Position numbers and translations under genes: made by a program
Notes under the pieces: model-generated
What the model was told of the DNA's origin: nothing
Databases searched by the model: none
The model's input: the letters and a program-made list of their open reading frames with translations, nothing else
Source of the DNA: Paratissierella sp033809995
GTDB taxonomy: Bacteria; Bacillota; Clostridia; Tissierellales; Tissierellaceae
NCBI GenBank assembly: GCA_033809995.1
Contig: JAPXKQ010000017.1
Span: forward strand, 1 to 38,557
Direction of reading: 5' to 3'
Length of the DNA: 38,557 nucleotides
In this document: in pieces, positions 24,824-32,155 of the stretch
Layout of the letters: the number at the start of each line of letters is the position of its first letter
How positions within the stretch are numbered: the first letter of the stretch is position 1

Positions 24824-25764
24824 TTAGAATAGTATAAATAAAAATAAAACATATATAAATAATAAAATAAATCCTATTAACCTACTTATTTCTTTCTTCA
24901 GAATTCCAGAACCTATAAACAGTAATGTAACTATCATTGCCATTGAAATATCCAATGTTAATGTTTGTTTATATATGGTAATGCCATTATCACTAACTAG
25001 TGCAGATAACCCCATAATCATAGTAAGATTATATATATTAGCTCCTAGAATATTTCCTACCGAAATACTTTGTTCCTTTTTTATTATAGCTGTTATGGCT
25101 GTAACCATTCAGGTAAAGATGTACCAACAGCAAGAAACGTTAAACTAATAACATTCTTAGGAATACGCAAAAAATTGGCTATTTGAATGGCACTATCCAA
25201 TAATAAATGTGAACCTGTAATAACAAAAATCCCACCAATAATAAAATAAATTATACTTTTAGAAATCCTCTTCTTATCAATAATTTGTTTGTTCTTATTA
25301 TTGTTATTATTATCTTTTTTATGTTCAAGAGTATTTACCCAAAAAAAGAATATAATTAAAGAAAATAAGATTATACCCTCAGCCTTTGTAATAATTCCAT
25401 CCATTGCTAAGATATAAAATAATATTAGGAAGGATATCATCATTATTCCCTTTGTATTAAAATTTCCTTTTATTTTTATTGGTTTTATAACAGAACTTAT
25501 TCCTATTATAAAAGCAATATTGCATATATAGGAGCCTAATGCATTTCCTATAGCCATATCTTCTAATCCTTCATAAGAAGCTATTGTAGATACAAAAAGT
25601 TCAGGTAGGGTGGTAGCTATACTAACAATGGTTGCTCCTATTATTCCAGTCGATATACCTGTTAACTTTGCCATTCCTATGGCTCCGTTTAAGAATATAT
25701 CTCCCCCCTTTATTATCATCAATAATCCTATTATAAATACAATAAATACAATATAAGTACTCAA
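24824..25764 (-). pseudogene. Calcium/sodium antiporter (CaCA family), broken by a 1-base deletion
   Basis: Two frames together make one protein of about 313 residues. The first (TTG at 25764, GGGGGCGGA upstream) has the alpha-1 repeat IGATIVSIATTLPELFVSTIASY and GNALGSYICNIAFIIG, ending at FLAVGTSLPE-WLQP-stop near 25092. The second frame continues VTAITAIIKKEQSISVGNILGANIYNLTMIMGL, the alpha-2 repeat. Reading GAATTGG instead of GAATGG near 25106 restores LPELVTAITA exactly. All ten helices are otherwise intact, so this is a very recent mutation or a sequencing error. It exchanges Ca2+ for Na+ or H+ at the cell membrane. Confidence 0.88.
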
Positions 25765-25814
25765 TTGTCCGCCCCCTTTATATAAATAGCTAATATAAGT
25801 ATATAAAGGAAGGA

Positions 25815-25895
25815 TAGACAATATGACAAGACAGTGAAACCACGGAAGCCAGTGGAAAATCTAAGCCGAGGGGACAGGAATCTTGGTTTTTTGGC
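25815..25895. other. Unexplained structured intergenic element
   Basis: On the plus strand CCACGGAAGCCAGTGG and CCGAGGGGACAGGAATCTTGG form two hairpins, the second followed by TTTTTT. Base composition is much richer in G+C than the surroundings. It lies between the antiporter start and the hydrolase stop. I cannot match it to a riboswitch class I know. It could be a mobile palindromic element or a leader RNA. Confidence 0.35.
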
Positions 25896-25909
25896 GTATG
25901 TTATTGAGA

Positions 25910-26881
25910 TTACAATTGTTTCAAAAACTCTATTATCTCCTTCTTAAATTCTTCATTCAATGGTAATTTAGGCTCACCATATGTCTTAAAATTCTTTTCC
26001 CTATCTAAAGGTGCATCTTTCATTATATGATTCATGCCTTCTACGATTACCAATTTACTTTGCAAAGCATCTGAACTTGTAGAGACTCTTGCTGAATATA
26101 AATACTTTGCATCATCCACTGTAACTTGTATATCAGTATCTCCTTGAATTATCAAAGTTGGAGCTTTGACTCTTGCTATAGTATCTGTTGGATCGTATTT
26201 AAACCATGAAATCAAATAGGGTTGAACACTTTCTCTAAATAAGGCATCTAAATCCTTTGGTGGATTTGGAACGAGATTTCCCTTAGCTAATTGATTTAAA
26301 ATAGCCTCGCTTCTTTCATATATATCTTTTGATTGGCTATACAACTGCCTTGCTAATGTAACAAAAGGAGGTTCTCCTAATCCAGCTATTGAAACGTATC
26401 CGTTAACATTTGTTTCAGCTGCAGCAGCCGCACCTATCAGAGCACCTTCACTATGCCCAATAATAAAATACTTATTAAATCTATCATCCTTCTCTACCTT
26501 ATCAACCCAAAGCTTAACATCATTTATATAATCCTCAAAAACTAATTCTTCTTCTTTTTGAACTAAGTCCTTACTTTCACCTATGCCACGCTTATCGTAT
26601 ATAACACTTGCAATCCCATTTGTAGCCAAGTGTTCAGCTAACATTTTAAGATTATTGTTATCACCAGATATTGGGTTGTTACCGTCTCTATCTGTAGGAC
26701 CAGAGCCTTGAATGATAATAGCTACTGGAAATGGTCCCTCTCCTTTAGACATGGTCAATGTACCATAAATAAGTCCATTATCCACTTCTAGATTGTACTT
26801 TTCAGATGTAAAATCTTTGTTAGAACATCCTGACAGAAATGTAATAAGTAAGATAAATATAATTAATATTTTCTTTTTCAT
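25910..26881 (-). CDS. Secreted alpha/beta hydrolase lipoprotein
   Basis: 323 residues. The N-terminal MKKKILIIFILLITFLSGCS is a lipoprotein signal with lipobox LSGC, so the mature protein should be anchored outside the membrane. Then the alpha/beta hydrolase fold: IIQGSGPTDRDGNNP (oxyanion loop), VIYDKRGIGESK, nucleophile elbow GHSEGALIG, IIQGDTDIQV (Asp) and GMNHIMKDAP (His). It resembles serine-aminopeptidase-type or acyl-esterase hydrolases; the substrate is unknown. GCGAGG precedes the ATG. Confidence 0.88.
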   Translation of the reverse strand: MKKKILIIFILLITFLSGCSNKDFTSEKYNLEVDNGLIYGTLTMSKGEGPFPVAIIIQGSGPTDRDGNNPISGDNNNLKMLAEHLATNGIASVIYDKRGIGESKDLVQKEEELVFEDYINDVKLWVDKVEKDDRFNKYFIIGHSEGALIGAAAAAETNVNGYVSIAGLGEPPFVTLARQLYSQSKDIYERSEAILNQLAKGNLVPNPPKDLDALFRESVQPYLISWFKYDPTDTIARVKAPTLIIQGDTDIQVTVDDAKYLYSARVSTSSDALQSKLVIVEGMNHIMKDAPLDREKNFKTYGEPKLPLNEEFKKEIIEFLKQL

Positions 26882-26921
26882 AGTATACCTCGCTTTCCCT
26901 TACCACTTATTCTATGTAATA

Positions 26922-26927
26922 ATTATA
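26922..26927 (-). promoter_or_regulatory. Extended -10 promoter of the hydrolase gene
   Basis: Minus strand TTTGATATAAT gives a TG-extended TATAAT about 40 bases before the ATG; the -35 is weak. Confidence 0.4.
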
Positions 26928-27086
26928 TCAAATACAATTATGAATATACTTAAATTTAGACATTTATTGATATATTATGTCATGTATCACAATTAATAAA
27001 ACCTTCTATAATAAGTTTTCACCTTATCCAATCAGTTAACATAATATATATTAGATTAAAATACACCAATGAAAGGAAAATGTATT

Positions 27087-27530
27087 ATGAATAACAACTG
27101 TAACAATTGCATTAAATTAATGGATTATGGTCCATGTCCATTCGTTGTTAATATAAATGAAGCTACTAGACAAAATATAAATTTTAGACTTGCCTTATGG
27201 ACTGGAACACATTTACAACTTACTCTTATGAGTTTAAATCAAGGGGAAGATATAGGTTTGGAAGTCCATCCCAATGTAGACCAATTTATTCGAATAGAAG
27301 AAGGCGAAGGAATAATCATGATGGGCGAGACTAGAAATAATCTATGGTTCCAAAAAAGAGTTCAAGATGAGGATGTAATATTTATACCAGCAGGTACCTG
27401 GCACAATTTAATAAATACAGGATGTTATCCTTTAAAATTATATTCAATTTATGCACCTCCTAATCATCCACATGGAACAGTTGAAAGAACTAAAGAAGAT
27501 GCAGAAATGAGTAATAAATATTATTATTGA
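27087..27530 (+). CDS. Cupin-domain protein
   Basis: 147 residues from ATG at 27087 (AAAGGA 9 bases upstream; an ATG at 27069 is the alternative). The beta-barrel cupin has motif 1 GLEVHPNVDQFIRIEEGEGIIMMG, where one usual histidine is replaced by Asn-Val-Asp, and motif 2 FIPAGTWHNLINTG. A short Cys-containing leader (NNCNNCIKLMDYGPCPF) precedes it and may bind metal. This type is common in anaerobes and is often annotated as a mannose-6-phosphate isomerase-like cupin, but without proof of activity. It is monocistronic with a strong shared terminator. Confidence 0.85.
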   Translation: MNNNCNNCIKLMDYGPCPFVVNINEATRQNINFRLALWTGTHLQLTLMSLNQGEDIGLEVHPNVDQFIRIEEGEGIIMMGETRNNLWFQKRVQDEDVIFIPAGTWHNLINTGCYPLKLYSIYAPPNHPHGTVERTKEDAEMSNKYYY

Positions 27531-27539
27531 GTAATGTTT

Positions 27540-27575
27540 AAGCCTTGATTAGATTAATGTTTAGTCAAGGCTTTT
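27540..27575. terminator. Bidirectional terminator
   Basis: AAGCCTTGA / TCAAGGCTT with flanking A and T runs, between convergent genes. Its distal arm touches the end of the gene at 27574. Confidence 0.85.
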
Positions 27576-28152
27576 ACTTAAAATTAAACTTATATCCACT
27601 AATTGATAATAAAAATTGGGAAGGTAAATAGAATATCCATATTAAATGTGAAGTCAAAAATTCCATAATACCCATATAATATAAGGCAACATTTATATCG
27701 CAAAGAACAAATAAAATCATTCCCAAAACTATTAATTCACCGTTTGATCGTGGATATCTTCCTTCTTTCATAGCTCTAAGGGATTTGTACAAACTGCAAC
27801 ATATACATATGGAGTAAAATAATGCAAGAAGTATTAAAAAATCTACATTATTATTTAAAAAAACCAAAACTATGTAAATACTAAATATAATAATGAATAT
27901 AATAAATAGCTTTTTTATAATTTTACCAAAGCGATCTATATCATATCTTGCAATATAAGTTATCTGAACAATACAGAATAGAGCAACTCCTATGGTATTA
28001 TAATCTAATAATATCATAAATAAATCTGCCATAACTGTAAAAAACATGCCTAAACGCAATAATTGTAAATCCAGTTTGTTTAATGGTTTTTTGCACAAAA
28101 TGGTTATTAAAAAGCAAAATACTATAACAATAAACTTAATTATTGGATTCAT
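27574..28152 (-). CDS. YhhN/TMEM86-like membrane protein
   Basis: 192 residues with about seven hydrophobic helices. The block RLGMFFTVMADLFMILLDYNTIGVALFCIVQITYIARY follows the YhhN pattern (an acidic residue in the second helix, then a Gly/Phe-Gln-Tyr helix). The family includes lysoplasmalogenases, so lysoplasmalogen hydrolysis is possible, which fits plasmalogen-containing clostridia. Assignment is by eye and moderate. The start overlaps the upstream DUF5714 gene by 4 bases (ATGA), so the two are translationally coupled. Confidence 0.7.
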   Translation of the reverse strand: MNPIIKFIVIVFCFLITILCKKPLNKLDLQLLRLGMFFTVMADLFMILLDYNTIGVALFCIVQITYIARYDIDRFGKIIKKLFIIFIIIFSIYIVLVFLNNNVDFLILLALFYSICICCSLYKSLRAMKEGRYPRSNGELIVLGMILFVLCDINVALYYMGIMEFLTSHLIWIFYLPSQFLLSISGYKFNFK

Positions 28153-28886
28153 TTTTCCCCACTTACCTTAAAATACGGACATTCATGCATTAAACATTCT
28201 TTATTTCTTGATTTAAAACTACATATAGGACTATAATTTTCATAATCATACATCTTTATTCCGAAATGTTCATCTGTAAATTTTGCAGCTTCCTTTATAG
28301 CTGTAAATAAGTTTCTTTTACAGCACCTTGGTCCACCTATATTTGCTATTGATATTAGAGCTGTTCCTGTCATTAAATTTGAAAGTCCCCAGCTTTCCTT
28401 TGTTAGTGGAGTGGCTTCTGTAATGATACTAATATATATACCAGTACCTACTGCTGCACCACAATTGCCATAGAATCCACAGAACCCTCCTTTAACATCT
28501 TTTGCTCTCATCTTGGCTACGGCAAGTTTTTTAGTCTTTGTATTCTTTTCGCCTTTTATATTATAAAATGATGTTAAAAGAACAGCTGGTACAAGAAAAT
28601 GATGCTCTGGCCCATGCATATTTATTGCAGGATTTTTTATTAACTCAATTGCTATTTCTATAGGATTTGTTTTTTCTGTTTCCCTACAATAATTCTCTAT
28701 TAATTCATTTGCATCCATTGAATGACATACATCACAAATATAATGCCCATTCGCACATGTTACATTAGATTTAAATTTTTTATGGCAATATACACATTCA
28801 ACTTCCTTATAATCCTCAAAATATATTAATTCTGAACCACAAATCATACAATCTTGTGTATGTTTTTTCACAACTTTTTTATCCAT
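28149..28886 (-). CDS. DUF5714-like cysteine-rich protein
   Basis: 245 residues. An N-terminal zinc-ribbon-like part has CMICGSEL, CVYCHKKF, CANGHYICDVCHS. The main body has INMHGPEHHFLVPAVLLTSFYN, GGFCGFYGNCGAAVGTGIYIS and the glycine/cysteine block IANIGGPRCCKRN, ending with further cysteines (CSFKSRNKECLMHECPYF). I recognise this as a conserved anaerobe family (DUF5714); its function is unknown. The many Cys and His residues suggest bound metal or a cluster. It lies between a HAD phosphatase and a YhhN-like protein. Confidence 0.75.
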   Translation of the reverse strand: MDKKVVKKHTQDCMICGSELIYFEDYKEVECVYCHKKFKSNVTCANGHYICDVCHSMDANELIENYCRETEKTNPIEIAIELIKNPAINMHGPEHHFLVPAVLLTSFYNIKGEKNTKTKKLAVAKMRAKDVKGGFCGFYGNCGAAVGTGIYISIITEATPLTKESWGLSNLMTGTALISIANIGGPRCCKRNLFTAIKEAAKFTDEHFGIKMYDYENYSPICSFKSRNKECLMHECPYFKVSGEK

Positions 28887-28895
28887 GATGTCCTC

Positions 28896-29558
28896 CTAAA
28901 GGATATTTCTTACAATATCCATTATTTCCATGGGTGTTGAAACGATATATTTAGCATTAAATCTGACTAGTTCATCATAAGACCTAAACCCCCAAAGCAC
29001 TCCTATACTATCAAATTGTGCATTTGATGCTGTCATCATATCTATCTTAGTATCTCCAACATATAAGATCTCTTTAGAACTTAATTTCATAAGCTCTGAA
29101 ATCTCCAATGCAGTTGTTGGATCTGGTTTTTTAGGTATTCCTTCCCTTTCTCCAAAAACCCCAACAAATGGAATATCATCAAAGAACTTTTTTACCAATT
29201 TGTTTGTATAATCGTTTCTTTTATTTGAATTGATACCCATTTTTATACCTAGTTTATTTAATTCATTTAATAGTTCACAGACTCCGTCATATGGTCTAGT
29301 TTTATTTTGAAATTTATCATCATATATTTTAACAAATAAATCTAGTCCTTCTAAAATTGTTTGTTCGTCTGTAGTTTCTGGGAAACTATTTTCCAAAAGA
29401 TTTTTAAATCCGCTTCCAAGTTTCAATTTATAATAATCATAACTGTGTCCTGGGTAATTTAATAAACGAAGTGCCTCATTGACACTATCTGAAATATCCT
29501 CAATCGTATCAAGTAATGTGCCATCGAGGTCGAAAATTATGCCTTTGTATTTATCCAT
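28896..29558 (-). CDS. HAD-family phosphatase (phosphoglycolate phosphatase-like)
   Basis: 220 residues of HAD subfamily IA. Motif I FDLDGTLLDT, helical cap (about 20-85), motif II GINSNKR (serine), lysine in PKKPDP, and motif IV VGDTKIDMMTASNAQFDSIGVLWGFRS are complete. It should dephosphorylate small sugar phosphates or phosphoglycolate (Gph-like). The gene precedes DUF5714 by 9 bases on the same strand, suggesting one transcript. AAGGAGAA precedes the ATG. Confidence 0.88.
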   Translation of the reverse strand: MDKYKGIIFDLDGTLLDTIEDISDSVNEALRLLNYPGHSYDYYKLKLGSGFKNLLENSFPETTDEQTILEGLDLFVKIYDDKFQNKTRPYDGVCELLNELNKLGIKMGINSNKRNDYTNKLVKKFFDDIPFVGVFGEREGIPKKPDPTTALEISELMKLSSKEILYVGDTKIDMMTASNAQFDSIGVLWGFRSYDELVRFNAKYIVSTPMEIMDIVRNIL

Positions 29559-29671
29559 TAAATTTTCTCCTTAATTACTTATTTAGTATTATTACAATTA
29601 ACAATTATATTCTAACAAATATATACACTATTGTCACAGTATTTTGTATTGTGTTACATAACTATTTTAAA

Positions 29672-29718
29672 CAAAAATAACCTGCTAGTCAAAGGCATCA
29701 AAACCTTTAAACCAGCAG
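29672..29718 (-). terminator. Terminator behind the paralogous pair (copy 1)
   Basis: CTGCTGGTTTAAAGG / CCTTTGACTAGCAG on the minus strand, then TTATTTTT. A diverged copy is at 31609-31660. Confidence 0.8.
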
Positions 29719-29781
29719 ATTCTAATTAACTCGAACAAATATTGGATAAAATGCCCTGCAATTTTGTTCTCACCTTTTTTA

Positions 29782-30345
29782 TCAGCAATTTACTTCTTCT
29801 TCCCACCATGAAAAACCAATGGTTGCACTTGCAGGTTCATCTGGCGTCTCCGGATTAGATAAGAAAATTACAAAGGACCCACCAGGTGGAAATATGAATT
29901 TACCCACCTCTTCATCACCGACTGTAACATCAGGTAAAGCTCTTCTTACAAATACTCTGACCCCTCCATATGGCTCACCGGCTACATCTGATGCCTGATA
30001 CAGTTTTATCCTCGGCTTTGGCGGCGGACATAGCGTAGTGTTACCTGGAAATACCGTATTCACTATTGTTCTTTGTCCAGGAGGGTAGGAATTGAAATAT
30101 ATTCGTGCCCGAACAGGTGATGGACCTATATTTGATACCTCCCAAAAATATAGGTGTAAATTGACTCCGGAATCGATTGGATTCAATAAACCAGCCCAGG
30201 CATTATTACCATTTCCAAATGCTAATTTTCCTGTTGATCCTAAAAAGTATTTCCCTTGAAGTGACAGGTATAGGGAATAGGGTAAACTGGCAATTTGGGT
30301 TATCGGATTGGGCAGAAGTATAGCATTTTTCTTGCAGCTTTCCAT
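29782..30345 (-). CDS. Unknown conserved protein, paralogue of the next gene (DUF6143-like)
   Basis: 187 residues. It shares with the gene at 30370-30936 the blocks PNPITQ-PY-LYLSLQGKYF, WAGL-NP--S-VNLH-Y-W, L/ICPPP-P, and EEVGKFIFPPGGSF-I-LSN ending FSWWEEE. The pattern is beta-rich with no signal peptide, membrane helix or catalytic motif. I think the family is DUF6143, known only as a domain of unknown function in spore-forming Firmicutes; that name is from memory. AAAGGAGGTG precedes the ATG. A surface or spore-structural role would be a guess. Confidence 0.72.
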   Translation of the reverse strand: MESCKKNAILLPNPITQIASLPYSLYLSLQGKYFLGSTGKLAFGNGNNAWAGLLNPIDSGVNLHLYFWEVSNIGPSPVRARIYFNSYPPGQRTIVNTVFPGNTTLCPPPKPRIKLYQASDVAGEPYGGVRVFVRRALPDVTVGDEEVGKFIFPPGGSFVIFLSNPETPDEPASATIGFSWWEEEVNC

Positions 30346-30369
30346 TTTAATAACACCTCCTTTTAGAAT

Positions 30370-30936
30370 CTATTTTATTTCTTCTTCCCACCATCCGAAA
30401 GCAAGATTTGCTATTCCTGATTGACTTGATACTTCAGCATTGGATAATAAAATACTAAAAGATCCTCCTGGCGGAAAAATAAATCTGCCAACTTCTTCGC
30501 TGACGATTGTAACCTCAGGAAGAACTTTTTTGACAGATATTCTATCACCGTATTGTGGATAACTACTGATATTATTTGCTTGAAGTATCATTACCTTTGG
30601 CGATGGTGGAGGACAGATAGCGGTGTTAGCTGGCGATACAAACTCAGATATTACTGTGTTTTCTGGAATATTGGTATTAAACCATATTTCTGCACTTAAT
30701 GGAGATTCTCCGAAATTTGTAACTGTCCATACATAGACATGAAGATTTACGCAGGAATGAACAGGATTTACTAGTCCTGCCCATCCGTATTTACCTTTAA
30801 CAAATTGCACGTCAGGTGCATACCCTACAAAATATTTTCCTTGAAGCGATAGATACAAAGCATAGGGCATATCGGCAACTTGTGTAATTGGGTTTGGGAA
30901 AATACATGGAGAAAAACTACTTTTAAGGTCTTTCAT
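30370..30936 (-). CDS. Unknown conserved protein, paralogue of the previous gene (DUF6143-like)
   Basis: 188 residues, close in length and block order to its neighbour at 29782-30345: NPITQVADMPYALYLSLQGKYFVG, YGWAGLVNPVHSCVNLHVYVWTV, ANTAICPPPSPKV, EEVGRFIFPPGGSFSILLSN and AFGWWEEEIK. Roughly half the residues agree by eye, so the pair came from a tandem duplication that is not recent. GGGAGATGA precedes the ATG. The two genes are 24 bases apart and should share a transcript. No function can be given. Confidence 0.72.
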   Translation of the reverse strand: MKDLKSSFSPCIFPNPITQVADMPYALYLSLQGKYFVGYAPDVQFVKGKYGWAGLVNPVHSCVNLHVYVWTVTNFGESPLSAEIWFNTNIPENTVISEFVSPANTAICPPPSPKVMILQANNISSYPQYGDRISVKKVLPEVTIVSEEVGRFIFPPGGSFSILLSNAEVSSQSGIANLAFGWWEEEIK

Positions 30937-30999
30937 TTATTTCATCTCCCATTATTGCATATGATATTAAAATATCCTTTGATAATATATACTATGTAA

Positions 31000-31122
31000 A
31001 ATCAGGGATTAAGTGAAATTCCTCAAGAAAATATAAGGGGAGTAACCATAAGAAATGGTAAATATACTAAGCAACAAAAATTAGCTAAAGAACAGTTCTA
31101 CATAGATTTTATGGCATTATAA
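31000..31122 (+). pseudogene. Possible C-terminal gene fragment
   Basis: A 40-residue plus-strand open stretch (ending QQKLAKEQFYIDFMAL, stop at 31120-31122) looks coding in composition but starts directly after a TAA and has no ribosome binding site. It probably is the tail of a gene destroyed by the rearrangement next to ssrA. I do not recognise the family. Confidence 0.35.
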
Positions 31123-31154
31123 AACCCTTGATTTTTTAGAATCAGGGGTTTTAT
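31120..31154. terminator. Terminator next to the distal copy of the tmRNA 3' end
   Basis: TAAAACCCTTGATT / AATCAGGGGTTTTA forms a strong hairpin 12 bases after the distal tmRNA-end copy (on the minus strand). It is a good candidate for the original ssrA terminator. Confidence 0.7.
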
Positions 31155-31165
31155 AATTATATGTA

Positions 31166-31220
31166 TGGTAGAGGCGGTGGAATATGTTATTCAACAGTTT
31201 CCTAAAGGCATTGGCTATAT
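31166..31220 (-). repeat. Distal copy of the intron 3' end plus tmRNA 3' end (att-like, decayed)
   Basis: Identical at 48 of 55 positions to 31886-31940, and all seven differences are transitions. It contains the intron end from the P7 3' strand onward and TTCCACCGCCTCTACCA, a mutated tmRNA 3' exon. The terminal intron G is now A, so this copy could not be spliced correctly. Confidence 0.8.
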
Positions 31221-31299
31221 ATTTTTTCGTAGACCCAGTAAGGAGTAAATCATGGAATTTGCCAACTTCGAGTTATACTTACAATGGGCAGATTTGTTT

Positions 31300-31425
31300 T
31301 TACTTGTTAGCCCATTCTTTTATCTTGGCTATATGACCTTTAAATCCTACCCCAGAGCCATCAATAAACAAGAAAAATGCACTAAAAACCATTCCTGCAA
31401 AAATGTATTTAATTGCCTTTTTCAA
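31300..31425 (-). CDS. Possible small membrane protein (41 residues)
   Basis: TTG at 31425 with AAAGGGG about 9 bases upstream gives MKKAIKYIFAGMVFSAFFLF followed by IDGSGVGFKGHIAKIKEWANK. It has a positively charged start, one hydrophobic segment (about 6-22) and a basic tail, as in small phage or island membrane peptides. A plus-strand frame over the same bases (31252-31467) has no ribosome binding site and less natural composition. No family recognised. Confidence 0.4.
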   Translation of the reverse strand: MKKAIKYIFAGMVFSAFFLFIDGSGVGFKGHIAKIKEWANK

Positions 31426-31608
31426 TTATTACTACCCCTTTCTATCTTTACAACAATTGTGTTATAAAATTCCTGTTTATCAAGTTGTTTTACATTTTTT
31501 ATAAGCCGCATTGTACTACATATATACATCAATTATTTCAACCCGATATCCTTGATTTCCTTTATTCTACCAAATATATTAATTAATTTCTACTAGGTTT
31601 TATTTTAA

Positions 31609-31660
31609 ACAAAAAATAACCCACTAGTCTTAGGTTTTATAACCTTTAAACCAGCGGGTT
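31609..31660 (-). terminator. Terminator behind the recombinase fragment (copy 2)
   Basis: AACCCGCTGGTTTAAAGGTT / AACCTAAGACTAGTGGGTT on the minus strand, then ATTTTTTG. It is clearly related to 29672-29718, including the flanking TTTTAAACAAAAA. Confidence 0.75.
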
Positions 31661-31668
31661 CTGATTTT

Positions 31669-31857
31669 TTATGATAGTTCCTGTTTAATTTTAGTTCCAT
31701 CCTTGAAATGAAATGTGATATCATCCTCAATAACTAACTTATCTATAGTAGATGTCCATAAAGCTTCATCAAAATCTGTTAAATTTATCTCTTGGCTTTT
31801 AAATCTATCTATAAAGGTATCTACACTATCTTTTCTACCCTTGCTTCCAAGGAGTTT
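31669..31857 (-). pseudogene. C-terminal fragment of a serine site-specific recombinase
   Basis: A 62-residue minus-strand stretch, starting directly after TAG, includes FIDRFKSQEINLTDFDEALW, STIDKLVIEDDITFHFKDGT and KIKQELS. The DFDE-LW---IDK--V--D----F-FKDGT-I pattern is the usual tail of large serine recombinases (phage and transposon integrases). The catalytic N-terminal domain and most of the protein are missing, so it is inactive. It begins 29 bases after the tmRNA 3' end, the place of an integrase gene in an ssrA-borne island. Confidence 0.65.
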
Positions 31858-31885
31858 CTATTGTATCAATATTTAAGTCTATATA

Positions 31886-31940
31886 TGGTGGAGGCGGTGG
31901 GACATGTTATCCAATAGTTTCCTAAAGGCACTGACTATAT
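31886..31940 (-). repeat. Proximal copy of the intron 3' end plus tmRNA 3' end
   Basis: This is the functional copy. It covers the last part of the group I intron from the P7 3' strand and the 17-base 3' exon of ssrA. With 31166-31220 it forms a 55-bp direct repeat with copy starts 720 bp apart. Confidence 0.8.
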
Positions 31941-32155
31941 CTTGAGGTCTTTGACCCCCCTGGCGTATTATGGAAGATTTTTATAGTTTATCTCTTCCAT
32001 CCTAGTACTGCATATCAAAATGACTTAGCAGCCTATAAGTCGATACAGGGCTGTTGGATTTCTCCACATACCCCTCGGTATTAGCATTTGATAGCCTTCA
32101 CCGATAAAGCCAGATTTTCACCTGTAGATCACTCTACAGGGCGACTCCTACTTGA
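31903..32155 (-). other. Group I intron in the tmRNA T-loop (253 nt, no ORF)
   Basis: The 5' exon ends ...GGGTTCGAT and the intron starts TCAAGTAGGAGTC. P1 pairs exon GAU with intron GUC, giving the required U.G at the splice site, extended by UC/GA. The adjacent intron GGA pairs with exon-2 UCC as P10. The intron ends in G (ATG then TCCCAC). The core has AAGATATAGTC, the classic P7 3' strand, with a matching GACT at about 32043-32040. No homing endonuclease is encoded. Splicing joins the exons into a perfect 7-base T-loop. Confidence 0.9.

Larger units (their letters stand above)
31221..31668. other. Interior of a decayed insertion, mostly non-coding
   Basis: Apart from a possible 41-residue gene (31300-31425) and a terminator (31609-31660) I see nothing recognisable. 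It lies between the two copies of the tmRNA 3' end and is likely the remains of an integrated element. Confidence 0.4.

Noticed and set aside
31166..31220. A second functional tmRNA
   Set aside because: Only the intron end and the 3' exon are present, with mutations in the acceptor stem and at the last intron base; no 5' body or tag frame.
31250..31467. Plus-strand frame of 71 residues
   Set aside because: No ribosome binding site; the opposite strand carries a better small gene (31300-31425) over the same bases.
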